From: Timema cristinae
Lineage: Eukaryota > Arthropoda > Insecta > Phasmatodea > Timematidae
Direction of reading: 5' to 3'
NCBI GenBank assembly: GCA_039000515.1
Contig: JBCFYV010011135.1
Span: 32,951,876 to 33,015,875, forward strand
DNA length: 64,000 bases
Position numbers and translations under genes: made by a program. Position 1 is the first letter of the stretch; every line of letters begins with the position of its first letter. This document shows positions 10,975 to 21,122 of the stretch, piece after piece. The notes under the pieces were generated by a model that saw nothing but the letters and a program-made list of their open reading frames with translations, did no database searches and had not been told where the DNA came from.

Positions 10975-11105
10975 TGTTGACGTTTCATGACCCCCTGAAC
11001 AAGAAAAAGAGGTTTCAAGATGCTGTCTGTCTGTACCTCGGCCTAGAGCCTAAACCATTTCACTGATCTGGCTAAAACTAAGAATAATTTTACTTAAGAC
11101 CCTAA
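10975..11105 (+). repeat. Dispersed repeat D, fragment
   Basis: The order is TGTTGACGTTTCATGACCCC, TGTCTGTCTGTACCTCGGCC, TAGAGCCTAAACC. The same order recurs near 25350, 28545, 42045 and 49540, and inverted near 59700-59880 and 61735-61905. Class unknown. It abuts the next SINE-B. Confidence 0.65.
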
Positions 11106-11312
11106 ACCCACTTCGGTGACCGAGGCGTCTAACGCGCTACTCTCGCAGTAAACTATATACCGATGACGGTGAAACCGAGGTTCGAATCTAGCTTGGATAT
11201 ACCAAGAGTGTTTTTATTTTCAAAATTGTTTTCCACGCAAATTCGGATATACTTTCTTTAAATATAACCTATCTAATCTCTGAAACCATTAGTAGAATTT
11301 TTACACAAGTTG
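11106..11312 (+). mobile_element. SINE-B copy, tail lost
   Basis: Head CCCACTTCGGTGACCG, then CGCGCTACTCTCGCAGTAAA, B box GAGGTTCGAATCT, and the body to CATTAGTAGAAT. The conserved tail is missing or too diverged to see. Confidence 0.75.
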
Positions 11313-11868
11313 TTTTCGCAATTGGTTTCAACGATTTTGTTGAAAAGTTGTTCAGGGTGCTGTATTACATTACAAACAAATGGACCCATTTTATTTTCTT
11401 GGGAAAATGACTACTAGGAAACTTTATATCGTCGATTATCTCCGAAATTATAGGAGATACGAAATGATTAATCATTAAAAAGTTGAGGTAAGCTACTATT
11501 AAAAATTAATTATTTGAAAAATATAATTTTAAAACCAAATAGTTTGTGAGCTCTCTTCTTATTCTATTATATTTCTGCAAAAATGTCTATATTTTCGTTT
11601 TCACATATTTTACGAGTTTTAAGTTAATGTCTCCATTTTAAGGTTAAGTATCTGCTTTACAGCCTCCCATTTATTTTATTTTTAAACTCTTAGATACTTC
11701 AAATGTTTGGTTAAAAGTGACCCTTAATATTTGTTCGATAAAATTCTTATCATGACCTTAAAAGCCTCCTCCTTGAACAGGATATTAATATCAAATATTT
11801 ATCCTAAAGCATCCTATGGATAGACGAGATAATTTAAATTCATACCACCATCTTGTATTTTATTTAGA
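11313..11868. other. AT-rich; may extend dispersed repeat D
   Basis: It contains the phrase AAACTTTATATCGTCGATTA and AT-rich sequence loosely like the flanks of repeat D elsewhere. No coding signal. Confidence 0.35.
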
Positions 11869-12091
11869 ACCATGCCTTATTACCCGTTCGGATTATACAC
11901 TTATATACTATTTATAATAATGTGTTAGGGATTATGAAGGTTTAATTTTTCAAGGAAGAATAAAAAAAAGATTTTTTAAAAACCACTCTCAGTACACCCA
12001 ACCGAGATTCGAACCTCAACCTCCCTTCATCGGCAGTCTAGTCTAACACGAGAGTAGGGACTTAAACCATGCGGCCACCGAAACGGGTGTA
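11869..12091 (-). mobile_element. SINE-B copy
   Basis: Tail complement GCCTTATTACCCGTTCGGAT, B-box complement GAGATTCGAACCTCAACCTC, head complement ACCATGCGGCCACCGAAACGG. Confidence 0.85.
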
Positions 12092-13084
12092 AACATTTTT
12101 ATATTCGTTAGTGGGAGGGGAGAATTTCCCGATGTCTTTTATTAAATTATTAATTGAGACACTTTTTTTTAAATATCATATTTTTAAAGATAAGATTTCA
12201 CAATTAAATAAGTAATTAAGATTTACTAGTATATTTCAAGATAAAATAAAATGGTAACTGTGTAACATGCCTGGTTCGTTAACGTGACACGACCTCCCAC
12301 TATACGGACCTTGTTAGGGGAAAAAAGGCGGCCCTAGCGGCAGATGCTATAAACTGTTAGAACGTAGCTCTCATTAGAGTCCCCATTTAAGTGTCTTCAT
12401 CTCTCTTTACGTTATTTTCGTAAGGTAGCCAACGGCCGGGGTTTATCTCGCTAATGACTTAACCTAATTTGGACTCAGACGGGGGGCGGGGGACTTGAAG
12501 ACAGCTACGTGGTTTACAATTTAAGCTCGTAAAATATGTGAAAACAAAATAATACTTATTGGAGCATAATGGGTAAAGTAGCATCACATTCTACCAAATA
12601 TCATATATTACAAATATATATATATAATGTTACAGAAACATTGAGAAAAAAATTAATACCTCGGTTCACCAATTAACATAATTAACTCCACCACCTCCCA
12701 AACCTCCGTTTAAAAAAATACATATATTCGCTTATAGTTTGCAATTATTGACCTTATAAAAATATATTTCAAATAAAAGTTTTTATTTTTTTATAGTACT
12801 ACAACATTACAAATATATGTTATTTCGTGTCTCAAAGAGTTGTGCATATATATACATCACAACCACTGAGTAATATTTAAATGTTTGTTTCGACTTACAT
12901 AGCTCGATTGGACGCACGTGTTATAATTTCTGGCTTAGCATTTATGTATGAAGTAACATACGCAAGAGGTTACAGTCGAATGCTGACGAATCATAACAAT
13001 GGGTAAACTATATAGGCCGAAAAGGGACCAATATCGCGGTGTAAAACACCTGAGTTTTTTTTTTGCAATGGAGGCATTACATTT
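12092..13084. other. AT-rich non-coding stretch with a repeat-D-like portion
   Basis: Around 12625-12840 the words TTACAGAAACATTGAGAAAA and ATGTTATTTCGTGTCTCAAA match the region upstream of the inverted repeat-D copies at 59230-59880 and 61310-61905. The rest is unrecognised. Confidence 0.4.
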
Positions 13085-13096
13085 CTATCAATTTCG

Positions 13097-13235
13097 CCTC
13101 CACCGTGGTTCGGATTCCACGTTAAACTGTAGGTCCTTCATTTCATCTCACAATCACCCTACCATTACACATTAGCGTAAGTGCGTACAACCCGAACGGG
13201 TAGTAAGACGCGGTGCTAGTAATAATAATAATAAT
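13097..13235 (+). mobile_element. SINE-A copy, 5'-truncated
   Basis: Only the 3' part is present: CTCCACCGTGGTTCGGATTC through CAATCACCCTACCATTACAC and CCCGAACGGGTAGTAAGACG to (TAA)n. Imperfect flanking repeats, TCTATCAATTTC (about 13084-13096) and TCTATCCATTTC (about 13235-13247), are consistent with a TSD. 5' truncation is typical of LINE-mediated insertion. Confidence 0.85.
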
Positions 13236-13247
13236 CTATCCATTTCA

Positions 13248-14495
13248 CTGGCGGTCACTCCATATCGATACAGACGACATCTTCGGGTCATCCATAGAAC
13301 TCGTACTTGGAGGGAATCATCAGAGCCCAGGGTCCGGGGGTCGAGTTCTGTAGAGGTGCCGCATACTAACAGAAAACTTGGCTGGTATAATTATCCACAA
13401 GTTAGCCAGTTTTTCCACGATCACGGGTGTTCATTCTGTTTATTCTTTATCTTACGACCAAAATCACATTTTTTAAATCATATTTTATTATATATACTAC
13501 TATTAAACCAAAATTCGTAAACCTACATATTATTTCGAACCCACTCGATTACCTCTCCTGTAACCTTACCCCTCCCGCAAGCTATCCTCACAAATCGAGC
13601 CCATGGGGGTAGGGGGGAGGTCAAGACATTAATAATATATATGAGTTGGGTCAAATCCCCTTTTTTTCGAATCCCGATCACGATTCCGAATCTTTAAAAA
13701 ATTATGAACCTCGTAGAAAATATAAATATACCTAGTAGAATAATATAAAATACAAATTGTAACTAAATGTTACATTCTTGCTTAAAATCCATTCATTATA
13801 AAATTCACATATTCAGTAAAGAGATAAATTACCGGTCTTGGGGTCTTGTTATTGAGTTCATACTATATTTATAATTTGTTATGAACCACCAATAAACAGT
13901 ATTCAAAGCTCTAAAACAAATTTCACTTGAAAAATAAGATTAAAAAAAAAAGAATTTGAAGTTCAAATACAAAATTCTCTTGAATCTCAAATATCTTAAG
14001 GATTGGAAAATTCGATGTCCATCCCTAATATATATCATCATCATCATCATCAACTGTTTCCAGCCAGATTAGTAAAATTCCTACATCTTCCTCTATCCTC
14101 CAACATTCTTCCTCCTTTATTTGTTTCCATTCTTCTCCTCTCACTTACACACTTTCTGTTATCTGCTTCTCCCATCTCTTTCTTAACTTCCCTTGAGGTC
14201 TTTTTCCTACACATTTTTTTTGCGCTTATAAACCTTATATATAATTATACATATCGTAAATCTCGTGGAGGATGGAGAAACATCTAAACAATACATATTT
14301 TACATTAAACCCCTTCAGATACAGCAATCGGGTCAGACAGCAATGTACGAGAGGTTGCCTACCTAGTGTATATAAAGGCGTTCCGCGAATCTAAAAGCTT
14401 ATCGGCTAATTCTAAACGCTACGGTCCATATAAACAGCGCCTAGATGAACTAAAACGACTAAATGATACGAATTATCAATATCCATTGGTATCCC
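13248..14495. other. Unrecognised AT-rich stretch
   Basis: No repeat shared with the rest of the window was recognised. A 94-codon forward frame at 14003-14287 is rich in His, Leu, Phe and Ser. It starts over a (ATC)n microsatellite and has no domain I recognise, so it is not called a gene. Confidence 0.45.
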
Positions 14496-14680
14496 GGATA
14501 GGATGAGGCTAATCGGGGTTCGAGCCTCAATACGGTGTAGCCGAGTTTATTTCTCTTAAATGGTTTTCAAGACACGAATGCGGCCACACTTCCTCTAATT
14601 TCATCATACTCATCTCTAACACATGTGCGCAGTTAGTAAATATGCGCATAAGGCGGACGGGTAGTAAGATGAGGTTAAAA
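14496..14680 (+). mobile_element. SINE-B fragment
   Basis: The B box GGGGTTCGAGCCTC near 14516 is followed by TTAAATGGTTTTCAAGACAC, CACTTCCTCTAATTTCATC and GGACGGGTAGTAAGATGAGG. The upstream head is degraded. Confidence 0.7.
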
Positions 14681-14825
14681 AAGCGTAATGTAATTTTTTT
14701 TACTAGAGGTATTTAATTGAATCAAATGATTGTATCACACAAGACTTACAAACTAACATAAATCTAGAACACACACAACATCCAGACCCTCAGCCATTAA
14801 TATATCATTTCATCAATGATAAATT

Positions 14826-14898
14826 TGTCGGCCTTGTCAGAAATCGAACCCGGTACCCTTAGTTAAGGTGTTAGACATGTAGTTAAGTGCACCTTGAT
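14826..14898 (-). mobile_element. tRNA-like SINE head (other family)
   Basis: Read on the minus strand it has an A-box-like region and a B box (GGGTTCGATTTC). It is not SINE-A, B or C. There is no clean cloverleaf, so it is treated as a retroposed tRNA-like fragment. Confidence 0.45.
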
Positions 14899-14978
14899 GG
14901 CTTAAAAAAAAAAGTAACAGAACCTGTTCTGGATTATGATAAACTTGACGTTCACTGAACTTAGAGATATCCAGGGGG

Positions 14979-15207
14979 GATTTTTACGTTACGTGAATGT
15001 TACGTCAAGGGTACCGCGTGTTCTAGCTCAAACTGTTACGTTACGTCAATCCTGATCAAACACTATGTTTCTTACGTTACGTTAATCCTGATCAAACACT
15101 ATGTTTCTTTACGTTACGTGAATCCTGATCAACACAGTTTCTTTACGTTACTACTATATCACAGTTCTTACGTCAGAATCTGATCACATATCTTTACGTT
15201 ACGTTGA
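14979..15207 (+). repeat. ~38-bp degraded tandem repeat
   Basis: Repeated units of TTACGTTACGTTAATCCTGA then TCAAACACTATGTTTCTT. Later copies (15130-15205) show many single-base losses. Confidence 0.8.
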
Positions 15208-15430
15208 CTATGTAGTCGTGTTGAGCTCAACTGCTGAGGACGGGAGATTGAGGTTAGAATCTTGGTCAGGTGAACTGGGGGTGGTTTTCTCCTAAATGGT
15301 TTTCCACTCTCCCTCCACCAAATGCGGGTTCACTTCCTCTAATTCAACCTTCCCAATTCCATTAGTGTAATTAGTAATTAAAGCGTATAACCCGAACGGG
15401 TAGTAAGACGCGGTGCTAAAAAAAAAAACC
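15208..15430 (+). mobile_element. SINE-B copy, variant head
   Basis: The head has GTCGTGTTGAGCTCAACTGC, the same variant seen inverted at 18321-18594. Then GGGGGTGGTTTTCTCC, CACTCTCCCTCCACCAAATG, and the full conserved tail CCCGAACGGGTAGTAAGACG to GGTGCTAAAA. Confidence 0.85.
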
Positions 15431-15487
15431 AATGCGTTAACGTTAAGATGAATGTGATCCAAGTTTACTCCTTTTTTTTTAAGCACT

Positions 15488-15712
15488 GCATCTTAATACC
15501 GTTCAGATTAAACGTTTATGTAGTAATTACGTTAGTGAGTTATAGATCAAGAAGGTTGGATTTAGAGGAAGTGTACCCGCATTTTCATATAAAGAAAAGG
15601 GAGTGGAAAAAACTCAGGACAGCCAACCGGAATCCAAACTCTGAACTCTCCGTCATCGACAGTCCGGTACATTTCGAGAGCGACGTCTTTGACTGTTTGA
15701 CCACAAAAAGGG
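15488..15712 (-). mobile_element. SINE-B copy, diverged
   Basis: ACCGTTCAGATTAAACGTTT (tail side), GAAGTGTACCCGCATTTTCA, then the head side with CTCTCCGTCATCGACAGTCC and GAGAGCGACGTCTTTGACTG. The conserved final tail is mostly lost. Confidence 0.65.
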
Positions 15713-16390
15713 GGAAGGGGAGGGAGGGAGGTGGGCGTGTGGTTGACCTTGACCACCAGGGTCAACTCAGCTAAGACCAGTCCTAACGACACATCCAACC
15801 AGGAGGTCAACCCGTCTCGAATTGACCTCCGAGAAAACCTCGAACGGATCTCGAAACAAAGTTCAAACGAGAAAATAAGAAGTTACAATAAATGGGGGGG
15901 GGGGGGAACCTTATGACGCATTTCCTGTTATGCGGTAAGAGGAAATCAAGAGAGGGGGGGAGGGGTATTTTAAAAAACATGGATAGGATGAAGAGAGAGA
16001 GAAGATAGAAAAAAACGAACACAAAGTTATCTTTCCTGGTGATCACCAACGCCTTATGAATGAGAAATTTGATGAGATGAACGACTTTCGTGACTTTCCC
16101 GGTGGGAAAGTTCCCTATTGACCCCAACAACCGATCATTGCCTGTGGCGCCAATGGGACGGGCAAGTATGCAACTAGAGAAACACTCTTAAGGTCGTTCG
16201 ACAATAAGAACTGTATTAGGATTTCAGTTTATGGGTCTTTTCACACTGAGGGACTAGTGTCTGAGCTCCGTCACATATTACAGTAGGGGTCACAGTGTCC
16301 AAGACACGTCACATGTTAAGGACAAGGTCACAATGTCCAATCTACATAGTAGCACAAATAATATCGGTTTATCATAGTTTAAGTCAATTT
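15713..16390. other. Unrecognised sequence with G tracts
   Basis: G runs near 15893-15906 and 15953-15960. Around 16240-16345 a loose repetition of GTCACA...GTGTCCAA...ACACGTCACAT is visible. No gene is supported. Confidence 0.45.
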
Positions 16391-16605
16391 TATTATTAGG
16401 TGTTCTGTCTTACGACAGGTCCAGTCCTTTTGTCAGTGAACTTAGACCACCAATGCACCCTGTCCTCTGACACCTCCTTCAGCTTCCAGAATGTTCTCTT
16501 TCCTTCAAGTCATCCAATATTTGAATCCTCCTCCTTCCTAAGCTCCTCTTTCCCTCAACCTTTCCTTCTATGACGTCATACAGAAGACAGTTCCTCCTAA
16601 GGATT
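16391..16605 (-). pseudogene. LINE reverse-transcriptase C-terminus and 3' end, copy 1
   Basis: Read on the minus strand, conceptual translation gives SLGGTVFCMTS, a stop, ERLREREELRKEEDSNIG, then KRTFWKLKEVSEDRVHWWSK and the 3' end CTGTCGTAAGACAG, finishing in AATAATAA. The W-LK-x-x-x-x-DR-x-x-W pattern is the usual tail of arthropod-type non-LTR endonuclease/RT proteins. The frame contains stops, so it is dead. Upstream in its reading direction it passes straight into the 45/57-bp array (16606-17692), in the same frame. Confidence 0.75.
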
Positions 16606-17692
16606 CGTTTGTCTTCCTGTTTGTCCACCTGATCTTCTCACCAACTCTTCTTAGTACTTGTTCGTTTGTCCCCCTGATCTTCTCACCCACTCTTCTTAGG
16701 ACTAGTTCATTTGTCTCCCTGTCTGTCCCCCTGATCTTCTCACCAACTCTTCTTAGGACTTGTTCATTTGTCCCCCTGATCTTCTCACCCACTCTTCTTA
16801 GGACTTGTTCGTTTGTCCCCCTGATCTTCTCACCCACTCTTCTTAGGACTAGTTCATTTGTCTCCCTGTCTGTCCCCCTGATCTTCTCACCAACTCTTCT
16901 TAGGACTTGTTCGTTTGTCCCCCTGATCTTCTCACCCACTCTTCTTAGTACTTGTTCATTTGTCCCCCTGTATATCCACCAGATCTTCTCACCACTCTTC
17001 TTAGGACTTGTTCATCTGTCCCCCTGTCTGTCCTCCTGATCTTCTCACCAACTCTTCTTAGAACTTGTTCATTTGTCCCCCTGTCTGTCCCCCTGATCTT
17101 CTCACCAACTCTTCTTAGGACTTGTACATTTGTCCCCCTGTCTGTCCCTGATCTTCTCACCACTCTTCTTAGGACTTGTTCATTTGTCCCACTGTCTGTC
17201 CACCTGATCTTCTCACCACTCTTCTTAGGACTTGTTCATTTGTCCCCTGTCTGTCCACCTGATCTTCTCACCACTCTTCTTAGGACTAGTTCATTTGTCT
17301 CCCTGTCTGTCCCCCTGATCTTCTCACCACTCTTCTTAGGACTTGTTCATTTGTCTCCCTGTCTGTCCCCCTGATCTTCTCACCAACTCTTCTTAGGACT
17401 TGTACATTTGTCCCCTGTCTGTCCACCTGATCTTCTCACCACTCTTCTTAGGACTAGTTCATTTGTCTCCCTGTCTGTCCCCTGATCTTCTCACCAACTC
17501 TTCTTAGAACTTGTTCATTTGTCCCCCTGTCTGTCCCCTGATCTTCTCACCAACTCTTCTTAGGACTTGTACATTTGTCCCCCTGTCTGTCCACCTGATC
17601 TTCTCACCACTCTTCTTAGGACTAGTTCATTTGTCTCCCTGTCTGTCCCCCTGATCTTCTCACCACTCTTCTTAGGACTTGTTCATTTGTCA
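16606..17692 (-). repeat. 45/57-bp array derived from LINE RT codons, locus 1
   Basis: About 20 copies. On the minus strand the long unit encodes VLRRVGEKIRGTDRxTNEQ (19 codons) and the short unit VLRRVGEKIRGTNEQ (15 codons). The same amino-acid string precedes the intact RT segment in the LINE at 29800-30604. The first ~330 bp (16606-16939) stay open as one frame. Later copies carry 1-3 base losses (CCAACT to CCACT) that shift frame. It was bounded on the far side by a SINE-A insertion. Confidence 0.9.
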
Positions 17693-17987
17693 AAGGTGAC
17701 CTGGTGGTCTAGGGGGGTAAGGTGTCAGACTTCTACGCTGGCGGCCGGGGTTCAATCCTCGGTCCCGGCACAGATTTATCTGATTGCCAAACCCTTCCTT
17801 CACCTCTGACAAGACGTGTATTAATCACAACTTGTGAATGTGGGGAATGCCAGGCCTCCACCGTGGTTCGGATCCCACGTTAAACTGTAGGTCCTACATT
17901 TCATCTCACAATCACCCTACTATTACACATTAGCGTAATAACCCGAACGGGTAGTAAGACGCTGTGATAATAATAATAATAATAATA
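17693..17987 (+). mobile_element. SINE-A copy, full length
   Basis: It starts GTGACCTGGTGGTCTAGGGG at the edge of the 45/57-bp array. The A-box-like TGGTCTAGGGG and B box GGTTCAATCC are intact, followed by CCAAACCCTTCCTTCACCTC, GTGGTTCGGATCCCACGTTA and GGGTAGTAAGACG to (TAA)n. Flanking GTCAAAG and ATCAAAAG suggest a short TSD. Confidence 0.92.
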
Positions 17988-18307
17988 TCTATCAAAAGTA
18001 ACATCTTCAGATCACATCACTTGACGTATGAATACGTGAACGTATATCTAGTAACGTTTATTTAGGCAGACCCAGTAATGAGTAATCAAACACAATGTCG
18101 ATGTTATTTAGGGCTATTGTTATTGTTTAAACAATGAATGTTTGTTGTTGCTGACATTAGAAGTTTTACTTCGACAATATTTACACTAATTAATGAGTAA
18201 AGGTAATTATAAAATAATCTTTAAGGCGGCTACAACCCAGTTGTACGTCACGTAACTCCTGAAATCCTTCCGCGTACCGTTGTGGGTTCACGTATCACAG
18301 ATTGGAT
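17988..18307. other. Unrecognised AT-rich stretch
   Basis: No repeat or coding signal supported. Confidence 0.4.
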
Positions 18308-18607
18308 AACACTCGCTCTAATAATAATAATAATAATAATAATATTTAGTACCGCGTCTTACTAACCGTTCGGGTTATAAGCTTTTAAGTACTAATTACG
18401 CTAATGGATTAGGAATGGGGAAGGTTGAATTAGAGGAATTGAACCCGCGTTTGCATGGAGGGAGAGTGGAAAACCATTTAGGAAAAACCCCCCACAGTTC
18501 ACCCGACCGAGATTCGAACCTCGATCTCCCCGTCCTCAGCAGTCGAGCTCAACACGAGACTAGAGCGCTAGCCAACTACGCCACCGAGGCGGGTAACACT
18601 CGCTCTA
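18308..18607 (-). mobile_element. SINE-B variant-head copy with 13-bp TSD
   Basis: The TSD AACACTCGCTCTA lies at 18308-18320 and 18595-18607, an exact match. The element is 18321-18594, starts with (TAA)n and reads on the minus strand. Its head is GGTGGCGTAGTTGGCTAGCG, a different tRNA-like start from the common GGCCGCATGGTCTAAGGC, while body and tail are SINE-B. This is the cleanest dated insertion of this subtype here. Confidence 0.95.
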
Positions 18608-18979
18608 GAAAAAACAAGAAGTCTACTTGATGTTTTTAATAGAGTGAAATTCTGTTAATGCGATTTTTATGTTTCAGTAAAGTGTTATAGTATTATTATT
18701 ATTATTATTATTATTTCACTCCACCACTCAAATGATAGACAAGAAGACAATTTCCACCGAGTGGCAGACATCCACTTGAGAACTTGCCAAAACGAACCCC
18801 TCCACGCCACACTTGCACATTATAAACTTGACTGCCGAAATATCTCAAAGTATCACCGGTTCTAGAAAAAGAATGATATAAGTCACTTGATACGTCATCA
18901 CATCTACAATAACACCCGTTTGTTCGTTTTTTTAACTTGCGTATGTACCATGTACTCAACGTTAAACTAAATGCTAATA
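18608..18979. other. Unrecognised, with (ATT)n microsatellite
   Basis: (TTA)n at about 18691-18714. The 137-codon reverse frame at 18711-19124 runs into the 46-bp array and has no recognisable domain. Confidence 0.4.
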
Positions 18980-19006
18980 ACTTAACCTGAGACAGCAACA
19001 CTAAGC
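18980..19006 (-). repeat. Partial 85-bp unit fused to the 46-bp array
   Basis: AACTTAACCTGAGACAGCAA, then CACTAAGCA, matches part of the inverted 85-bp unit (as at 62228-63403). It then abuts the 46-bp array directly. Confidence 0.6.
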
Positions 19007-19658
19007 ATGATAGGGTGTAATGAGGTGGACTGGATAGAACAAGCTCGAGATAGTAATAGGGTGTAATGAGGTGGACTAGATAGAACAAGCTCGAGATAGT
19101 AATAGGGTGTAGTGAGGTGGACAAGATAGAACTATCTCAAGATAGGGATAAGGTATAATGAGGTGGACTGGATAGAACTAGCTTAAGATAGGGATAAGGT
19201 ATAATGAGGTGGACTGAATAGAACTAGCTCGAGATAGTAATAGGGTGTAATGAGGTGGACTGGATAGAACAAGCTCGAGATAGGGATAAGGTGTAATGAG
19301 GTGGACTGGATAGAACTAGCTCAATATAGGGATAAGGTGTAATGAGGTGGACTGGATAGAACTAGCTCAAGATAGGGATAAGGTATAATGAGGTGGACTG
19401 GATAGAACTAGCTCAAGATAGGGATAAGGTATAATGAGGTGGACTGGATAGAACAAGCTCGAGATAGGGATAAGGTGTAATGAGGTGGACTGGATAGAAC
19501 AAGCTCAATATAGGGATAAGGTGTAATGAGGTGGACTGGATAGAACTAGCTCAAGATAGGGATAAGGTATAATGAGGTGTACTGGATAGAACTAGCTCAA
19601 GATAGGGATAAGGTATAATGAGGTGGACTGGATAGAACTAGCTCAAGCTAAGGATAGG
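18998..19658 (+). repeat. 46-bp array derived from LINE RT codons, locus 1
   Basis: About 14 copies of a 46-bp unit (GATAGGGTGTAATGAGGTGG, then ACTGGATAGAACTAGCTCAA). 46 is not a multiple of three, so successive units change frame. In one frame the unit encodes [16 protein letters not shown], the C-terminal motif of the LINE at 55508. The last unit continues into the LINE end at 19659. Confidence 0.93.
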
Positions 19659-19722
19659 TTTCGTACTTTTCTAAGTGCGGCAATGATTTTTCGAGTTCAA
19701 AACATCATAGAGCAGTGTAAAT
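19659..19722 (+). pseudogene. LINE 3' end of the 46-bp-array family, copy 1
   Basis: After the last array unit the frame reads AQAKDRFRTFLSAAMIFRV, then IIEQCKY and a stop. This corresponds to [20 protein letters not shown] in the second copy (56720-56790). All coding sequence upstream of the array is missing, so the copy is 5'-truncated within the array. Confidence 0.65.
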
Positions 19723-19919
19723 ACTAAAGTTACATATACTGACAACTGTATGTACAACTATCATAATATATATTTTAAAATATAAGTCTATGTTTACTAA
19801 AAGAATCTTCATATAAAAACAAGAGTGTGCTTTCTTCGGAACCAACCAATAATTTTTAAAATATTTGACCAAGAAAATGACAACATAAAACGCGAGAAAA
19901 AGTCCACTGTTTAAATAAA

Positions 19920-20515
19920 ATATTGATTCAAAACCCAAATATAAAGTTTAATTTTCTTCACACGGTGATATCAACAGTTGTTGAATATCTGTCGAGAGGG
20001 TGTCCTGGAATTTAATGACAATTTTTTCTATTCATTTAAAAAATTATATCGTCTAATGCCGGTATGCTCGTGACAGATATTCAACAACTGTTGATATCAA
20101 CACGTGAAGGAAATTAAATTCTTTGTTTATACTGGAGAAATATTTTATTTATTTTGTTCTAAAAAAAATAGTTTTGATATTGTTATAAGCACCGCGTCTT
20201 ACTACCCGTTCAGTTTATACGCTAATGTGTCATTGTAGGGTGATTGTGAGATGAAATGGAGGACCTACAGTTTAACGTGGGATCCGAACCACGGTGGAGG
20301 GCCTGACATTCCACACATTCACAAGTTGTGATTAATACACGTCTTGTCAGAGATGAAGGAAGGGTTTGGTAATCAGATAAATCTGTGCCTGGACTGAGGA
20401 TTGAACCCCGGCCACCAGCATAAAAGTCTGACACATTACCCCTAGACCACCAGGTCACCCTAGTTTTGATATAAAAACTGCAAGAAAATACTCGTTTTCC
20501 CTAGACTCATCTTAA
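19920..20515. mobile_element. Foldback element interrupted by SINE-A
   Basis: The left arm has TTTAATTTTCTTCACACGGT and CAACAGTTGTTGAATATCTG. The right arm has CAGATATTCAACAACTGTTG and ACTGGAGAAATATTTTATTT. The right arm is split by a SINE at 20181-20460 and resumes TAGTTTTGATATAAAAACTG to CTCATCTTAAG. Same family as 1911-2282. Confidence 0.8.
20169..20472 (-). mobile_element. SINE-A copy with 12-bp TSD inside a foldback
   Basis: TSD TAGTTTTGATAT at 20169-20180 and 20461-20472. The SINE reads on the minus strand: tail AGCACCGCGTCTTACTACCC first, and head complement CTAGACCACCAGGTCACC last. The (TAA)n tail is very short. The 78-codon open frame inside is incidental. Confidence 0.93.
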
Positions 20516-20888
20516 GTTAGCCTAGAATAACCTCGATGAGTTCCTAGAAGAGTACTCGCTAGACGTTCCGTCTTATGGCGGTGCTAATATCCAAACAAAC
20601 AAGAAAGAAAAAAGAAGTTTGGCCGCCATTTTGAAGGTGTACTGGCTTTTGCTTTGTTTACTTCAAAGCTTAACTTTATGATAATATTGGTCTGCAACTT
20701 AATTTTTTTTATTTATGTGTTTTTTATATTTATCTTTTAATTTTTTATGAGCTATTTTTCTTTGATTCTTCATCAAATTCTAACTGGTTTTCTAAATATT
20801 TCGTAACAAATTAAGCTACTCTGTGAATAATGAGTGGACCAAATTAATATAATAAATCTTTAGATTTAATTAATAAGCAAAAATATAT
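20516..20888. other. Unrecognised AT-rich stretch
   Basis: No coding signal or shared repeat seen. Confidence 0.4.
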
Positions 20889-21122
20889 TTAGCACCACAT
20901 CTTACCACCTGTTAAGGTTATAGACACATGTACTAATTAGGGTAATTAGTTAGGGATGAAGAAAAATGAATTTAGAGCAAGTGTACCCGCATTTGCGTGG
21001 AGAGAGTGGAAAACTACCCTCAGTACACCCAACTAGGATTCTAACTCAACCCAAATCTTCCTGTCATCGACATTCTAGTTTATAGCGAGAGTGATGCCTG
21101 AGACCATGCGGCCACCGAAGCA
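20889..21122 (-). mobile_element. SINE-B copy
   Basis: Tail complement AGCACCACATCTTACCACCT, body GTGTACCCGCATTTGCGTGG, head complement CCATGCGGCCACCGAAGCAG. Confidence 0.85.

Noticed and set aside
14003..14287. 94-codon hydrophobic open frame as a membrane protein
   Set aside because: Its composition follows T/C-rich DNA and an (ATC)n microsatellite. No family was recognised.
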